A stretch of 64,000 nucleotides of DNA from an uncultured Subdoligranulum sp. (GTDB lineage: Bacteria; Bacillota_A; Clostridia; Oscillospirales; Ruminococcaceae), in assembly GCF_937890665.1 (NCBI RefSeq), contig NZ_CALADU010000095.1, positions 4,339 through 68,338 on the forward strand, in the 5' to 3' direction. Numbering within the stretch: position 1 is the stretch's first letter; each line of letters begins with the position of its first letter. Below the pieces are notes generated by a model. The model made no database searches and was not told the origin of the DNA. It worked only from the letters and a program-made list of their open reading frames with translations. This document shows positions 1-6,707 of the stretch, one piece after another. Made by a program: the position numbers and the translations under genes.

Positions 1-248
1 CGGCGTTTCACCGCGGGCTGTGTTTCCTGCACCACCGTGCCATCGGGAGCGGTGATGCGCTGCACCACGTAGGGCTGCATTAGGTTGCCGCCATTGACCA
101 CCGCGCAAACCGCCGTTAGCATTTGCAAATAGCTGACCTTACTGCTTTGCCCAAAAGAGCAAGATGCCAGCTCCACCGGCCCCAGCTGATACAGAAATTT
201 GGACCCTAGAACGTTTTTTCTTCTACGCAGCCATTTATAAATTTTCAT
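1..248 (-). CDS. class B penicillin-binding protein, 3' part, split by the inserted element and running off the left edge
   Basis: Reading leftward from 184, the frame encodes LGPVELASCSFGQ, then a QMLTAVCAVVNGG-like stretch and NLMQPYVVQ. This is the typical segment after the SxN motif of class B PBP transpeptidases (FtsI/SpoVD/PBP2 type), which cross-link peptidoglycan outside the membrane. Host sequence ends at the 11-bp repeat at 174-184. The frame continues to an ATG at 248, but residues from 185 to 248 (MKIYKWLRRRKN...) are element-encoded and have no good ribosome binding site, so this half is probably not translated alone. The KTG catalytic motif should lie beyond position 1. The 5' part is at 3731-5104. 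Whether the intact gene is ftsI, spoVD or another paralogue cannot be told from here. Confidence 0.85.
   Translation of the reverse strand, partial: MKIYKWLRRRKNVLGSKFLYQLGPVELASCSFGQSSKVSYLQMLTAVCAVVNGGNLMQPYVVQRITAPDGTVVQETQPAVKR
174..184. repeat. left attachment-site core (CACCGGCCCCA)
   Basis: Left copy of the 11-bp direct repeat flanking the element. The inner arm has TTTGGAC at 198-204. The expected crossover dinucleotide is CC at 182-183, where the inverted repeats of both reconstructed attP and attB are centred. Confidence 0.85.
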
Positions 249-299
249 TATATAGTTAAAATTTCGCTTAAGCCTTCTGGAGAAACTCCCAAAAGCGGC

Positions 300-315
300 T
301 TGTCAAATATGACAA
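300..315. promoter_or_regulatory. palindrome TTGTCA-AATA-TGACAA upstream of the element transporter
   Basis: A perfect 6-bp inverted repeat with a 4-bp centre lies 28 bp upstream of the -35 hexamer of the transporter promoter and is followed by a T run (316-321). It could be an operator. Read on the plus strand it could also be a short terminator that insulates the cargo gene from host transcription. Neither role can be decided from sequence. Confidence 0.4.
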
Positions 316-342
316 TTTTTTCAAAAAAACGTGAACTTTTTG

Positions 343-371
343 TTGCATATTCAAACACCTTCGTATATAAT
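343..371 (+). promoter_or_regulatory. sigma-A-type promoter of the element transporter
   Basis: TTGCAT (343-348), a 17-bp spacer and a consensus TATAAT (366-371). The predicted start is near 378, giving a 65-nt leader that ends in an AAGGAGG-type site before the ATG at 443. It shows that the cargo gene has its own strong promoter inside the element. Confidence 0.75.
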
Positions 372-442
372 GTGTTTTGATAAAATAATCACAACTGCTC
401 GTTCGGAAGGGGGACGAGCAGTCCATAAAAAGGAGGAATACA

Positions 443-1840
443 ATGGAATTTGTGATTGGTATCATTCTGGTTCTGAGCTTCTTTGCACTGGCTTACTACT
501 GTGTCAAAGGCCACAACCTGATGATCGGCTTTTTGGTCATTGCTACCGTTTGGACGGTGCTGTCCCTGTTGGGTACGATGGTCGCCTCTCCCGAATTTAT
601 TGCGGAAAATGAAATCTTGCAGTTCGGCGGAGATTCCGGCACTACCCTCGTTTCCATTCTGAACAAAATCTATCAGAGTGCACCCGAAGGCTGGGGCACC
701 ACGCTGGTCAACGTCTGCTGGGGCGCTTGGTTTGGTCGCGTCCTGATGGACACCGGCATTGCCTCCACCCTGATCCGCAAGACTGTTGAGCTGGGCGGTG
801 ACCGTCCCATCGTCACCATCGTCCTGCTGAACGTCGTCACGGCCTTCATCTTCACGGCCATGATGGGCGCAGGTCCCGTTATCGCGATCGGTGTTATCGT
901 TCTGCCCATCTTGATGAGTCTGGGTGTGCCGAAAGCTATTGCCATGTTCACCTTCATGGGTTCCGTATCTGCCGGTATGTATCTGAACCCGGTTCTGCAG
1001 TGGAGCCAGCTGCGCGCCTTCATTCTGGCGGCTGACGAAATGCCCGAGTTCTCCTTCACCTGGTACGCCACCCACTGGGGCTACTTCGCACTGGGCATCT
1101 CTCTGGTTGTGGTCTGCGTTTTGGCAGGCGTCTACCTGAAGATGAGCAAGCCCAGCCATGCTTGGGCCGCCCAGAGCCGCGGTGCTTCCGAGCAGAGAGA
1201 CGCGCCCATCTACACGCTGCTCCTGCCGATCGTCCCCGTTGTGCTGAAGATTGCCTTCGACTTCTCCGTCATTGGCGGCTTCGTCATCGCCGGTTTTGCA
1301 GCGCTGTTCCTTTGCGGCCGTATGAACGGTTCCTTTAAGGAGAACTGCCAGCTGGTCAACAAGCTGTACTACGACGGCGTTGTGGATACCGCCCCGCTGA
1401 TCGGCTTCCTGCTGACGCTTCCCATGTTCAACACCTGCGCCAGCTACGCAGCCCCCTACTTCAAGGAAGTTCTGGGCAGCTTCATGCCTACCAACGAGTA
1501 CGTTATCTGCGCACTGTTCGCAGTCCTGTCCATCATGGGCTTCTTCCGTGGTCCCCTGACCCTGTACGGCTGCGGCGCCGCTACGTTGGGTGTTCTGCGT
1601 GCTGTGGGCAACTTCTCTGCTCCCTTCCTGTTCTGCGTGTTCACGATCCCGTCCACGACTGTGAACGTTGGTTCCTGCATCACCCAGAGCTGGATTGCTT
1701 GGGGCTTGGCGTACACGAAGGTTGAGTCTCGTGATTACCTCAAACTCTCCATTCCGTTTGCGTACATTGCCTCCATCCTGCTGTACATCCTGACGGCCTT
1801 CACCGTGACTGGCCTGACCGGTTCTTGGCTCGTTTCCTAA
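443..1840 (+). CDS. polytopic membrane transporter (ion-transporter/GntP-CitMHS-like), cargo of the element
   Basis: A 465-residue, very hydrophobic protein with about 11 predicted membrane spans and no cleavable signal peptide. Features such as MMGAGPVIAIGVIV and re-entrant Gly/Pro-rich segments in both halves resemble organic-anion or Na+/H+ exchangers of the IT superfamily, but I cannot assign a substrate. An AAGGAGG-like site lies 7 nt before the ATG, and a strong promoter sits at 343-371. Codon use is GC-rich and similar to the host genes around it, so the gene is not an obvious recent import from a distant genome. It is the only cargo gene of the element and converges on the recombinase gene across a shared terminator. 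Confidence 0.7.
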   Translation: MEFVIGIILVLSFFALAYYCVKGHNLMIGFLVIATVWTVLSLLGTMVASPEFIAENEILQFGGDSGTTLVSILNKIYQSAPEGWGTTLVNVCWGAWFGRVLMDTGIASTLIRKTVELGGDRPIVTIVLLNVVTAFIFTAMMGAGPVIAIGVIVLPILMSLGVPKAIAMFTFMGSVSAGMYLNPVLQWSQLRAFILAADEMPEFSFTWYATHWGYFALGISLVVVCVLAGVYLKMSKPSHAWAAQSRGASEQRDAPIYTLLLPIVPVVLKIAFDFSVIGGFVIAGFAALFLCGRMNGSFKENCQLVNKLYYDGVVDTAPLIGFLLTLPMFNTCASYAAPYFKEVLGSFMPTNEYVICALFAVLSIMGFFRGPLTLYGCGAATLGVLRAVGNFSAPFLFCVFTIPSTTVNVGSCITQSWIAWGLAYTKVESRDYLKLSIPFAYIASILLYILTAFTVTGLTGSWLVS

Positions 1841-1914
1841 CGGAAGCCGTTTTCGAAAACGCCCCCTTCCGACGTAATCGTTTAATACGACCTCTTTAGG
1901 CAGATACCTAAAAG

Positions 1915-1951
1915 AATAAGCCCCCGGACCTTGTAGGTCCGGGGGCTTATT
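1915..1951. terminator. bidirectional intrinsic terminator between transporter and recombinase
   Basis: Perfect 16-bp stem: AATAAGCCCCCGGACC (1915-1930) pairs with 1936-1951 around TTGTA, with T-rich sequence on both sides. The TAA stop codon of the recombinase lies inside the right arm. Confidence 0.9.
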
Positions 1952-3500
1952 CTTTTTCCGTGTCCGTGAAGTTGAAGAAGATGGTGATATGTTTGTGGGC
2001 ATCCACCTCCACACGGCGCACCAGTTGTTGCAGTTGGGCTTTTGCTAGATGATCGAACCGGAGAAACGCCTCTACTTTTTCCTCTACCATGCGAATCTGG
2101 TCCTGCTTGTCTTTTCCCTGCGCCAGTTGTTCCAGCTTCTGCTGGCAGCGAAGCTCTTCTTGCCGTAGATTTTTTGAGATGTAACCAAATTCATCCTCAC
2201 GTAAAATTCCGGCCGCTTTATCTTTGTATGCCTCCAAACGGATACGGCGGACTTTTTCCTGTTGCTGTTCCCATTTGCTGCGCTGTTTCTCAAGATTCAG
2301 GTTGTGCTGTTGTTTTTCCGCACACTTTTGAGCTATCGCTTTTGGATCCACCTGATTCTGCGCAAGGGTACGCAGCACCTCCCCCACCATCTGCAAAACC
2401 ACATCTTCCCGCATGCTATGGGAAGTGCAGCGGTGCGCCGCAGGCTCCCGGCCGTAGGTGTAGCAGTTCAAATACCAGTACCGCCCCCGCTTCTTAGCAT
2501 AAAGCGGAGCGCCGCAATCGGCACAGTAAGCAATGCCGGTCAACAGGTGGGGATGGTGGGTTGTTTCGTAAGTACGGACTTGCTGCATCGCTTGCGCCAG
2601 CGCAAAATCCTCCCGGCTGACCAACGGTTCATGCGTTCCCGCCACCACGATCCAATCTGAAGGATCGACCCGACGGCGGACATGCACTTTATAGTTCACC
2701 GTCCGGGTAAACTGCTGGGCCATATCCCCCTGATAGACCGGGTGGCTTAGGATGCGGCGAATCGTTTCGGCATTCCACAAACCTGTAAAGCGGCGGCTCG
2801 AATCGACCATCTGCTTTTTTACCGCCGGGGACGGAATCTGCTCCCGATTGAAAATCTTGGCAATTTGGGTGCGGCTGGCCCCACCCAGAAACAACGCAAA
2901 GATGCGCTGTACCGTAGGGGCCGTTTCCTCATCCGGCAGAAGATGATACTTGTCCGCCGGATCAATACGGTACCCATAGGGTGCCTGCCGTCCCAGAAAC
3001 TTTCCCTGCCGTTTCAGAATGCCCAGTGAGGTCCGCACCTTCGCGCTGGCATCGGCAGCGTATAGATCGTTGAACACATTTTTGAAGACCGCCATCTGCT
3101 GGACGCTGTCGGTATTGCGGGCGGAGTCATACTGGTCGTTGACCGCGATGAAGCGAATCCCCAAACGGGGAAAAATCTGTTCCAGATACCGCCCCATTTC
3201 CGCATAGTTACGGCCCAGCCGGGACAGATCTTTGACAAGGATGCAGTGAACACTGCCGTCCATCAAACAGCGATTCAGTTCCTGAAATCCCGGACGCTCA
3301 AAGTCCGTACCGGTATGTCCATCATCCACAAACTCCCGCACAACACGGAACCCATGCCCTTGCGCCCACTCCTGTAAGAAAGCCCGCTGATTTTGGATGG
3401 AATCCGACTCGGCCGCCGGGCCATCCGCCGAGGAAAGGCGCAGATACAACACCGCAGCCTCTCTGGCAGGCATCTTTTCCAACGCCCTGTTTTCCTTCAT
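1947..3500 (-). CDS. large serine recombinase (site-specific integrase/excisionase)
   Basis: 517 residues with the architecture of large serine recombinases. The N-terminal resolvase domain has the nucleophile in YLRLS (Ser23), then DLSRLGRN (about 90-97) and a Recombinase domain (about 170-300). The zinc ribbon has Cys326, Cys329, Cys346 and Cys358. A coiled coil (about 390-480) and a DUF4368-like tail follow. Such enzymes join short attP and attB sites through a central dinucleotide and usually need a separate factor for excision. The start ATG overlaps the stop codon of the upstream 39-residue ORF (ATATGA), so translation is probably coupled. The gene is complete with all visible catalytic residues present. 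It most likely moved the element into the PBP gene. Confidence 0.93.
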   Translation of the reverse strand: MKENRALEKMPAREAAVLYLRLSSADGPAAESDSIQNQRAFLQEWAQGHGFRVVREFVDDGHTGTDFERPGFQELNRCLMDGSVHCILVKDLSRLGRNYAEMGRYLEQIFPRLGIRFIAVNDQYDSARNTDSVQQMAVFKNVFNDLYAADASAKVRTSLGILKRQGKFLGRQAPYGYRIDPADKYHLLPDEETAPTVQRIFALFLGGASRTQIAKIFNREQIPSPAVKKQMVDSSRRFTGLWNAETIRRILSHPVYQGDMAQQFTRTVNYKVHVRRRVDPSDWIVVAGTHEPLVSREDFALAQAMQQVRTYETTHHPHLLTGIAYCADCGAPLYAKKRGRYWYLNCYTYGREPAAHRCTSHSMREDVVLQMVGEVLRTLAQNQVDPKAIAQKCAEKQQHNLNLEKQRSKWEQQQEKVRRIRLEAYKDKAAGILREDEFGYISKNLRQEELRCQQKLEQLAQGKDKQDQIRMVEEKVEAFLRFDHLAKAQLQQLVRRVEVDAHKHITIFFNFTDTEKE

Positions 3501-3616
3501 ATGGCTTCCCCCTGCCCTTCGAGGTTCAGATTGCTCAGCAGTTGTTCCAGATAGTCCGCCAGCGTTCGGCTCCCTGCCTCTGTGGCAAATAGGACGGTAA
3601 TCTCCGGTTCGTCCAT
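3497..3616 (-). CDS. small protein coupled to the recombinase, possibly TnpW-like
   Basis: 39 residues starting MDEPEITVLFATEAGS, followed by an amphipathic LADYLEQLLSNLN-type helix. A GGGGGAG site precedes the ATG at 3616. An in-frame ATG at 3640, with its own GGGGAG site, would add 8 residues. The stop overlaps the recombinase start by 4 nt. The pattern of a beta strand followed by ETL..KI..L-type residues recalls the short TnpW-like ORFs found beside recombinases in Clostridium transposons, but the similarity is weak. A role as recombination directionality factor is only a hypothesis from position. Confidence 0.55.
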   Translation of the reverse strand: MDEPEITVLFATEAGSRTLADYLEQLLSNLNLEGQGEAI

Positions 3617-3730
3617 CGTCACTCCCCCTTTTTCCCTCATGGTGCTCCCCAGATTCTTTGGTTCATTCTATGCAGAACTTTTCCGCAATATTTTCTTTGG
3701 TTTGGGAGTAGAAGAGAACCCCTTATGACT

Positions 3731-5104
3731 CTAACCCAAAAGGGATTTTTCCAGCGCTATAACCGGTTTGTTTCTTATCCCCTGTAACCGTCCAAAAGTA
3801 TGCACCGGCCCCATCCGGTCGGCGGTATAGTATTCACTCCGCTTGATTTCTCCGGGCAGATCGATTCCGGTGCCCTCCCGCAGACCGAACGCTTCGAAAT
3901 AATTGCAGAAGTTTTCCTTCCCCAATCGCGCGCCGATCTGGATGAAGCAGGGATTGCAACTGACCGCCAACCCCTGCGCGAAAGTTTCCAGTCCATGGAC
4001 ATGGCCATTGGCACAGCGGAAGCGCGTCCCGGCCACATTGATTTTACCGGCGCAGACAAAGGTATCGGTGGGGGTACACACCCCTGTATCCAGTGCTGCC
4101 GCCGCTGTAATCAGTTTAAAAACACTGCCCGGTTCATACAAATCACTGATTGCCTTGTTCCGCCATTGGGTCTGTTGGGCTTCTTGCAGGGCTGCGCTGC
4201 GTGCCTCCCCCGTCAAGGCATCCACTTGCGCCCGTAATTCTTCGTTGATGAGCAGCCGCGGCGTGTTGGGGTCATAGTCCGGTTGGCTGGTCATTGCCAA
4301 TACCGCCCCGGTTTGTACATCCATAACGATACCTACCCCGCGCTGGGCCACGTTGTGTTCTTTCACCGCCGCATCGATGGCGCTTTCCAGCCAATGCTGG
4401 ATATTGGCATCAATCGTCAGCGTCAACGTATTCCCCGGGACCGCTTCCACCAAAGTTTGGTAATGGGTAGGCATATCATAGCCCCACGCATTTTTTGCCG
4501 TCAAAATCTCACCGTTTTGTCCGGTCAAGACCTCGTCGTATTCCAGCTCCAATCCCCATAGACCGGCATTGTCCACATCGGTAAAGCCCAGTATTCCCCC
4601 CATGAAATCCCCTTGCGGGTAAACCCGCTTGGTATCCTGTCGGATCTGGATGCCTTGTGCTCCCTGCTCGATACACCAACTGCGCACCGCATCTGCCATC
4701 TCTTGGTCCACACGGCGGCGCAGCAAACAATCGTTGGAACTGCGCTGGTTGAGCTTTTCCAAAGTTTCTTCGTAGTCCAGTTCCAAAATCTCGCTGAGTG
4801 CTTGGGCTGCCGGTTCCACCAGTTCATCCGCCAATTCCCGCGGCGCCGCACGGATGGTCCAGCAGGTTTCACTGGCTGCCAACAAGGTTCCGTCAGCCGC
4901 ATAGATTTCCCCCCGGGCCGCCGGCAGTACAGCCCCCCGAAGCTGCTGATCCGCCGCTCGCGCGGCATAGCCCGCGGGGTCCCACAACTGCAAAACACAA
5001 AGACGGGCCAACAGCCCACCAAAGCATACTACTGCCAACCCAGCGGCCAGCACCCGTGCCCGCCGCCGCATGGTACGATTTTGTTGGGGTGAGAGATGGC
5101 GCAT
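3731..5104 (-). CDS. class B penicillin-binding protein, 5' part, interrupted after the SxN motif
   Basis: Residues 1-434 are host sequence. They comprise a short cytoplasmic N terminus, one membrane helix (about 18-40), a PBP dimer domain (RGEIYAADG at about 64-72) and the start of the transpeptidase domain, with SVFK (Ser327 nucleophile, Lys330) and SCN (382-384). After RMGPV the frame enters the element and adds 23 unrelated residues (HTFGRLQ...SLLG) before a stop. The truncated product lacks the KTG motif and cannot be an active transpeptidase. The missing part is at 1-184 in the right orientation and phase. FtsI is essential in most bacteria, so either a second copy exists, or this is a dispensable or sporulation-type PBP (SpoVD-like), or excision restores it. 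Confidence 0.9.
   Translation of the reverse strand: MRHLSPQQNRTMRRRARVLAAGLAVVCFGGLLARLCVLQLWDPAGYAARAADQQLRGAVLPAARGEIYAADGTLLAASETCWTIRAAPRELADELVEPAAQALSEILELDYEETLEKLNQRSSNDCLLRRRVDQEMADAVRSWCIEQGAQGIQIRQDTKRVYPQGDFMGGILGFTDVDNAGLWGLELEYDEVLTGQNGEILTAKNAWGYDMPTHYQTLVEAVPGNTLTLTIDANIQHWLESAIDAAVKEHNVAQRGVGIVMDVQTGAVLAMTSQPDYDPNTPRLLINEELRAQVDALTGEARSAALQEAQQTQWRNKAISDLYEPGSVFKLITAAAALDTGVCTPTDTFVCAGKINVAGTRFRCANGHVHGLETFAQGLAVSCNPCFIQIGARLGKENFCNYFEAFGLREGTGIDLPGEIKRSEYYTADRMGPVHTFGRLQGIRNKPVIALEKSLLG
3803..3813. repeat. right attachment-site core (CACCGGCCCCA)
   Basis: Right copy of the 11-bp direct repeat. The element-side arm carries GTCCAAA at 3790-3796, the inverted partner of TTTGGAC at 198-204. 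The host-side arm carries CCGGT at 3815-3819. Confidence 0.85.
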
Positions 5105-5215
5105 GGCAAACCCTCCTTTTTATAAAGCAGCCCCTTAGACCACTGCTGTTGTACCCTATGCCAAGGCTTCCGTCAAAATGCCGAATTTCGAGGTGGAAAT
5201 TCTCCCTATCGCCGA

Positions 5216-5244
5216 TTGACGTTTGCCTGTTGCCATTGTACACT
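5216..5244 (+). promoter_or_regulatory. promoter of the alcohol dehydrogenase gene
   Basis: TTGACG, a 17-bp spacer and TACACT, about 50 nt before the start codon. Confidence 0.5.
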
Positions 5245-5257
5245 GGAGTCAACAACA

Positions 5258-5275
5258 TTGACATTTTCTTGTCAA
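5258..5275. promoter_or_regulatory. inverted repeat TTGACA-N6-TGTCAA in the alcohol dehydrogenase leader
   Basis: A perfect 6-bp inverted repeat just downstream of the predicted transcription start and 20 nt before the ATG, a good place for a repressor. Redox regulators of the Rex type often control such genes, but their consensus (TTGTnA...TnACAA) differs here, so the factor is unknown. Confidence 0.4.
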
Positions 5276-5295
5276 TTACTAAGGAGGTAATTCCC

Positions 5296-6502
5296 ATGGC
5301 AAGATTTACTTTACCCCGCGACCTGTATCATGGCCCCAACGCGCTGGAGGCGCTGAAAACCCTTCCCGGCAAACGCGCTATGATTTGTGTCGGCGGCGGT
5401 TCGATGAAGCGCTTCGGTTTTCTGGATCGTGCCGAAGCATACTTAAAGGAAGCTGGTATGGAGGTTGCCCTGTTTGAGGGCATCGAACCCGATCCTTCGG
5501 TGGAAACCGTTATGAAGGGCGCTGCTGCCATGCAGGAGTTCCAGCCCGACTGGATTGTTGCCATCGGCGGCGGTTCCCCCATCGACGCGGCCAAGGCGAT
5601 GTGGATCAAGTACGAATACCCCGACATCACCTTTGAGGATATGTGCAAGGTATTCGGTATTCCGCCGCTGCGCCGCAAGGCACATTTCTGCGCCATTTCT
5701 TCCACCTCCGGCACCGCCACGGAAGTCACGGCTTTCTCGATCATTACCGACTACGACAAGGGCATCAAATATCCCATTGCCGACTTTGAGATTACGCCCG
5801 ACGTGGCCATCGTGGATCCCGAGCTGGCCCAAGAAGCTGGTGGCCCACACCGGTATGGACGCCATGACCCACGCCATCGAGGCCTATGTCTCCACGGCAA
5901 ATTGTGATTTCACCGATCCTTTGGCACTGCATGCCATCGAGATGATCCAGAACGACCTCGTCGGCAGCTACAACGGCGACATGGCCAAGCGTGACGCGAT
6001 GCACAACGCACAGTGTCTGGCCGGCATGGCGTTCTCCAACGCGCTGCTGGGCATTGTACACAGCATGGCCCATAAGACCGGTGCTGCTTTTGCCGACTAC
6101 GGCGCCCATATCATCCATGGTGCTGCCAATGCCATGTATCTGCCCAAGGTCATTGCCTTTAACGCCAAAGACCCCACGGCCAAAAAGCGTTACGGCGTGA
6201 TCGCCGACAAGATGCATCTGGGCGGCGGCAACGATGATGAGAAAGTCGCCCTGCTGATTGCCTATCTGCGCGGCATGAACGACGACCTGAACATCCCGCA
6301 TTGCATCGCGCATTACGGTGCAGATTCTTACCCCTGCGAGCAGGGCTTTGTACCGGAAGAAGTCTTCCTGCAGCGTCTGCCTGAGATTGCCAAGAACGCT
6401 ATCGGCGATGCCTGCACTGGTTCCAACCCGCGTCAGCCCTCGCAGGAGGAGATGGAGAAACTGCTGAAGTGCTGCTACTACGACACCGAGGTAGATTTCT
6501 AA
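5296..6502 (+). pseudogene. iron-containing alcohol dehydrogenase, frameshifted
   Basis: Starts after AAGGAGG with MARFTLPRDLYHGPNA. It contains the nucleotide-binding GGGSPIDAAKAMW segment, continues to VDPELAQ, and is then out of frame. The next frame resumes at KKLVAHTGMDAMTHAIEAYVS and runs to a normal C terminus. The family (group III Fe-ADH, NAD(P)-dependent, cytosolic, about 385-405 residues) normally has a few residues such as TMP between these parts. The sequence fits loss of about 11 nt between two CCCAA repeats near 5828-5834, because 1207 + 11 is divisible by 3. Metal-binding His residues remain in the second part. It is either a real inactivation or a sequencing/assembly error. 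As read, the product is about 190 residues and inactive. Confidence 0.85.
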
Positions 6503-6542
6503 AAAAAGAAGATCTTGTGGCTCTCCTGAGCGCCGCATAACA

Positions 6543-6587
6543 AACAAAGAACGCCTCTCTGGTCCTTCCAGAGAGGCGTCCTTTGTT
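6543..6587 (+). terminator. intrinsic terminator after the alcohol dehydrogenase gene
   Basis: A long hairpin (AACAAAG-A-ACGCCTCTCTGG paired with the mirror arm around TCCTT) 40 nt after the stop codon, with T residues in the 3' arm. Confidence 0.8.
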
Positions 6588-6621
6588 GCGGTCAGTCGGC
6601 CGCCGGTGGGTCTGCCGTTTC

Positions 6622-6652
6622 TTGACAGATTTAGTCTATCGTGATAGACTAA
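6622..6652 (+). promoter_or_regulatory. promoter overlapped by a 22-bp perfect palindrome, upstream of the M23 peptidases
   Basis: TTGACA (6622-6627), 17-bp spacer and TAGACT (6645-6650). Arms TTAGTCTATC (6631-6640) and GATAGACTAA (6643-6652) around GT fill the spacer and cover the -10. This geometry is typical of a repressor operator that blocks RNA polymerase. The bound factor is not identified; BlaI/MecI-type boxes (TACA-N-TGTA) differ in sequence. Confidence 0.7.
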
Positions 6653-6707
6653 TGATACGTTTTGGCAGTTTTTCCCTCATTCCAAGATAAAAAAGGAGGC
6701 CTGCTGT

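Larger units (their letters stand above)
174..3813. mobile_element. 3,629-bp serine-recombinase element inserted in a PBP gene
   Basis: The element is bounded by direct copies of CACCGGCCCCA at 174-184 and 3803-3813. It carries a transporter (443-1840, plus strand) and, convergent to it, a large serine recombinase with a small coupled ORF (minus strand). Joining 1-184 to 3814 onward gives in-frame codons for DRMGPV-ELASCSFGQ, the conserved PBP sequence, so insertion was precise and excision would repair the gene. There are no tra, phage structural or replication genes, so it is either a minimal integrative element or a remnant domesticated as an intervening sequence. The boundaries and frame restoration are read directly; mobility is inferred from the recombinase family. 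Confidence 0.9.

Noticed and set aside
389..2014. Long open frame (541 codons) antisense to the element transporter
   Set aside because: Its product is Gln/Gly/His/Asp-rich with no domain, it lacks a ribosome site, and it mirrors the codon bias of the clear transporter gene.
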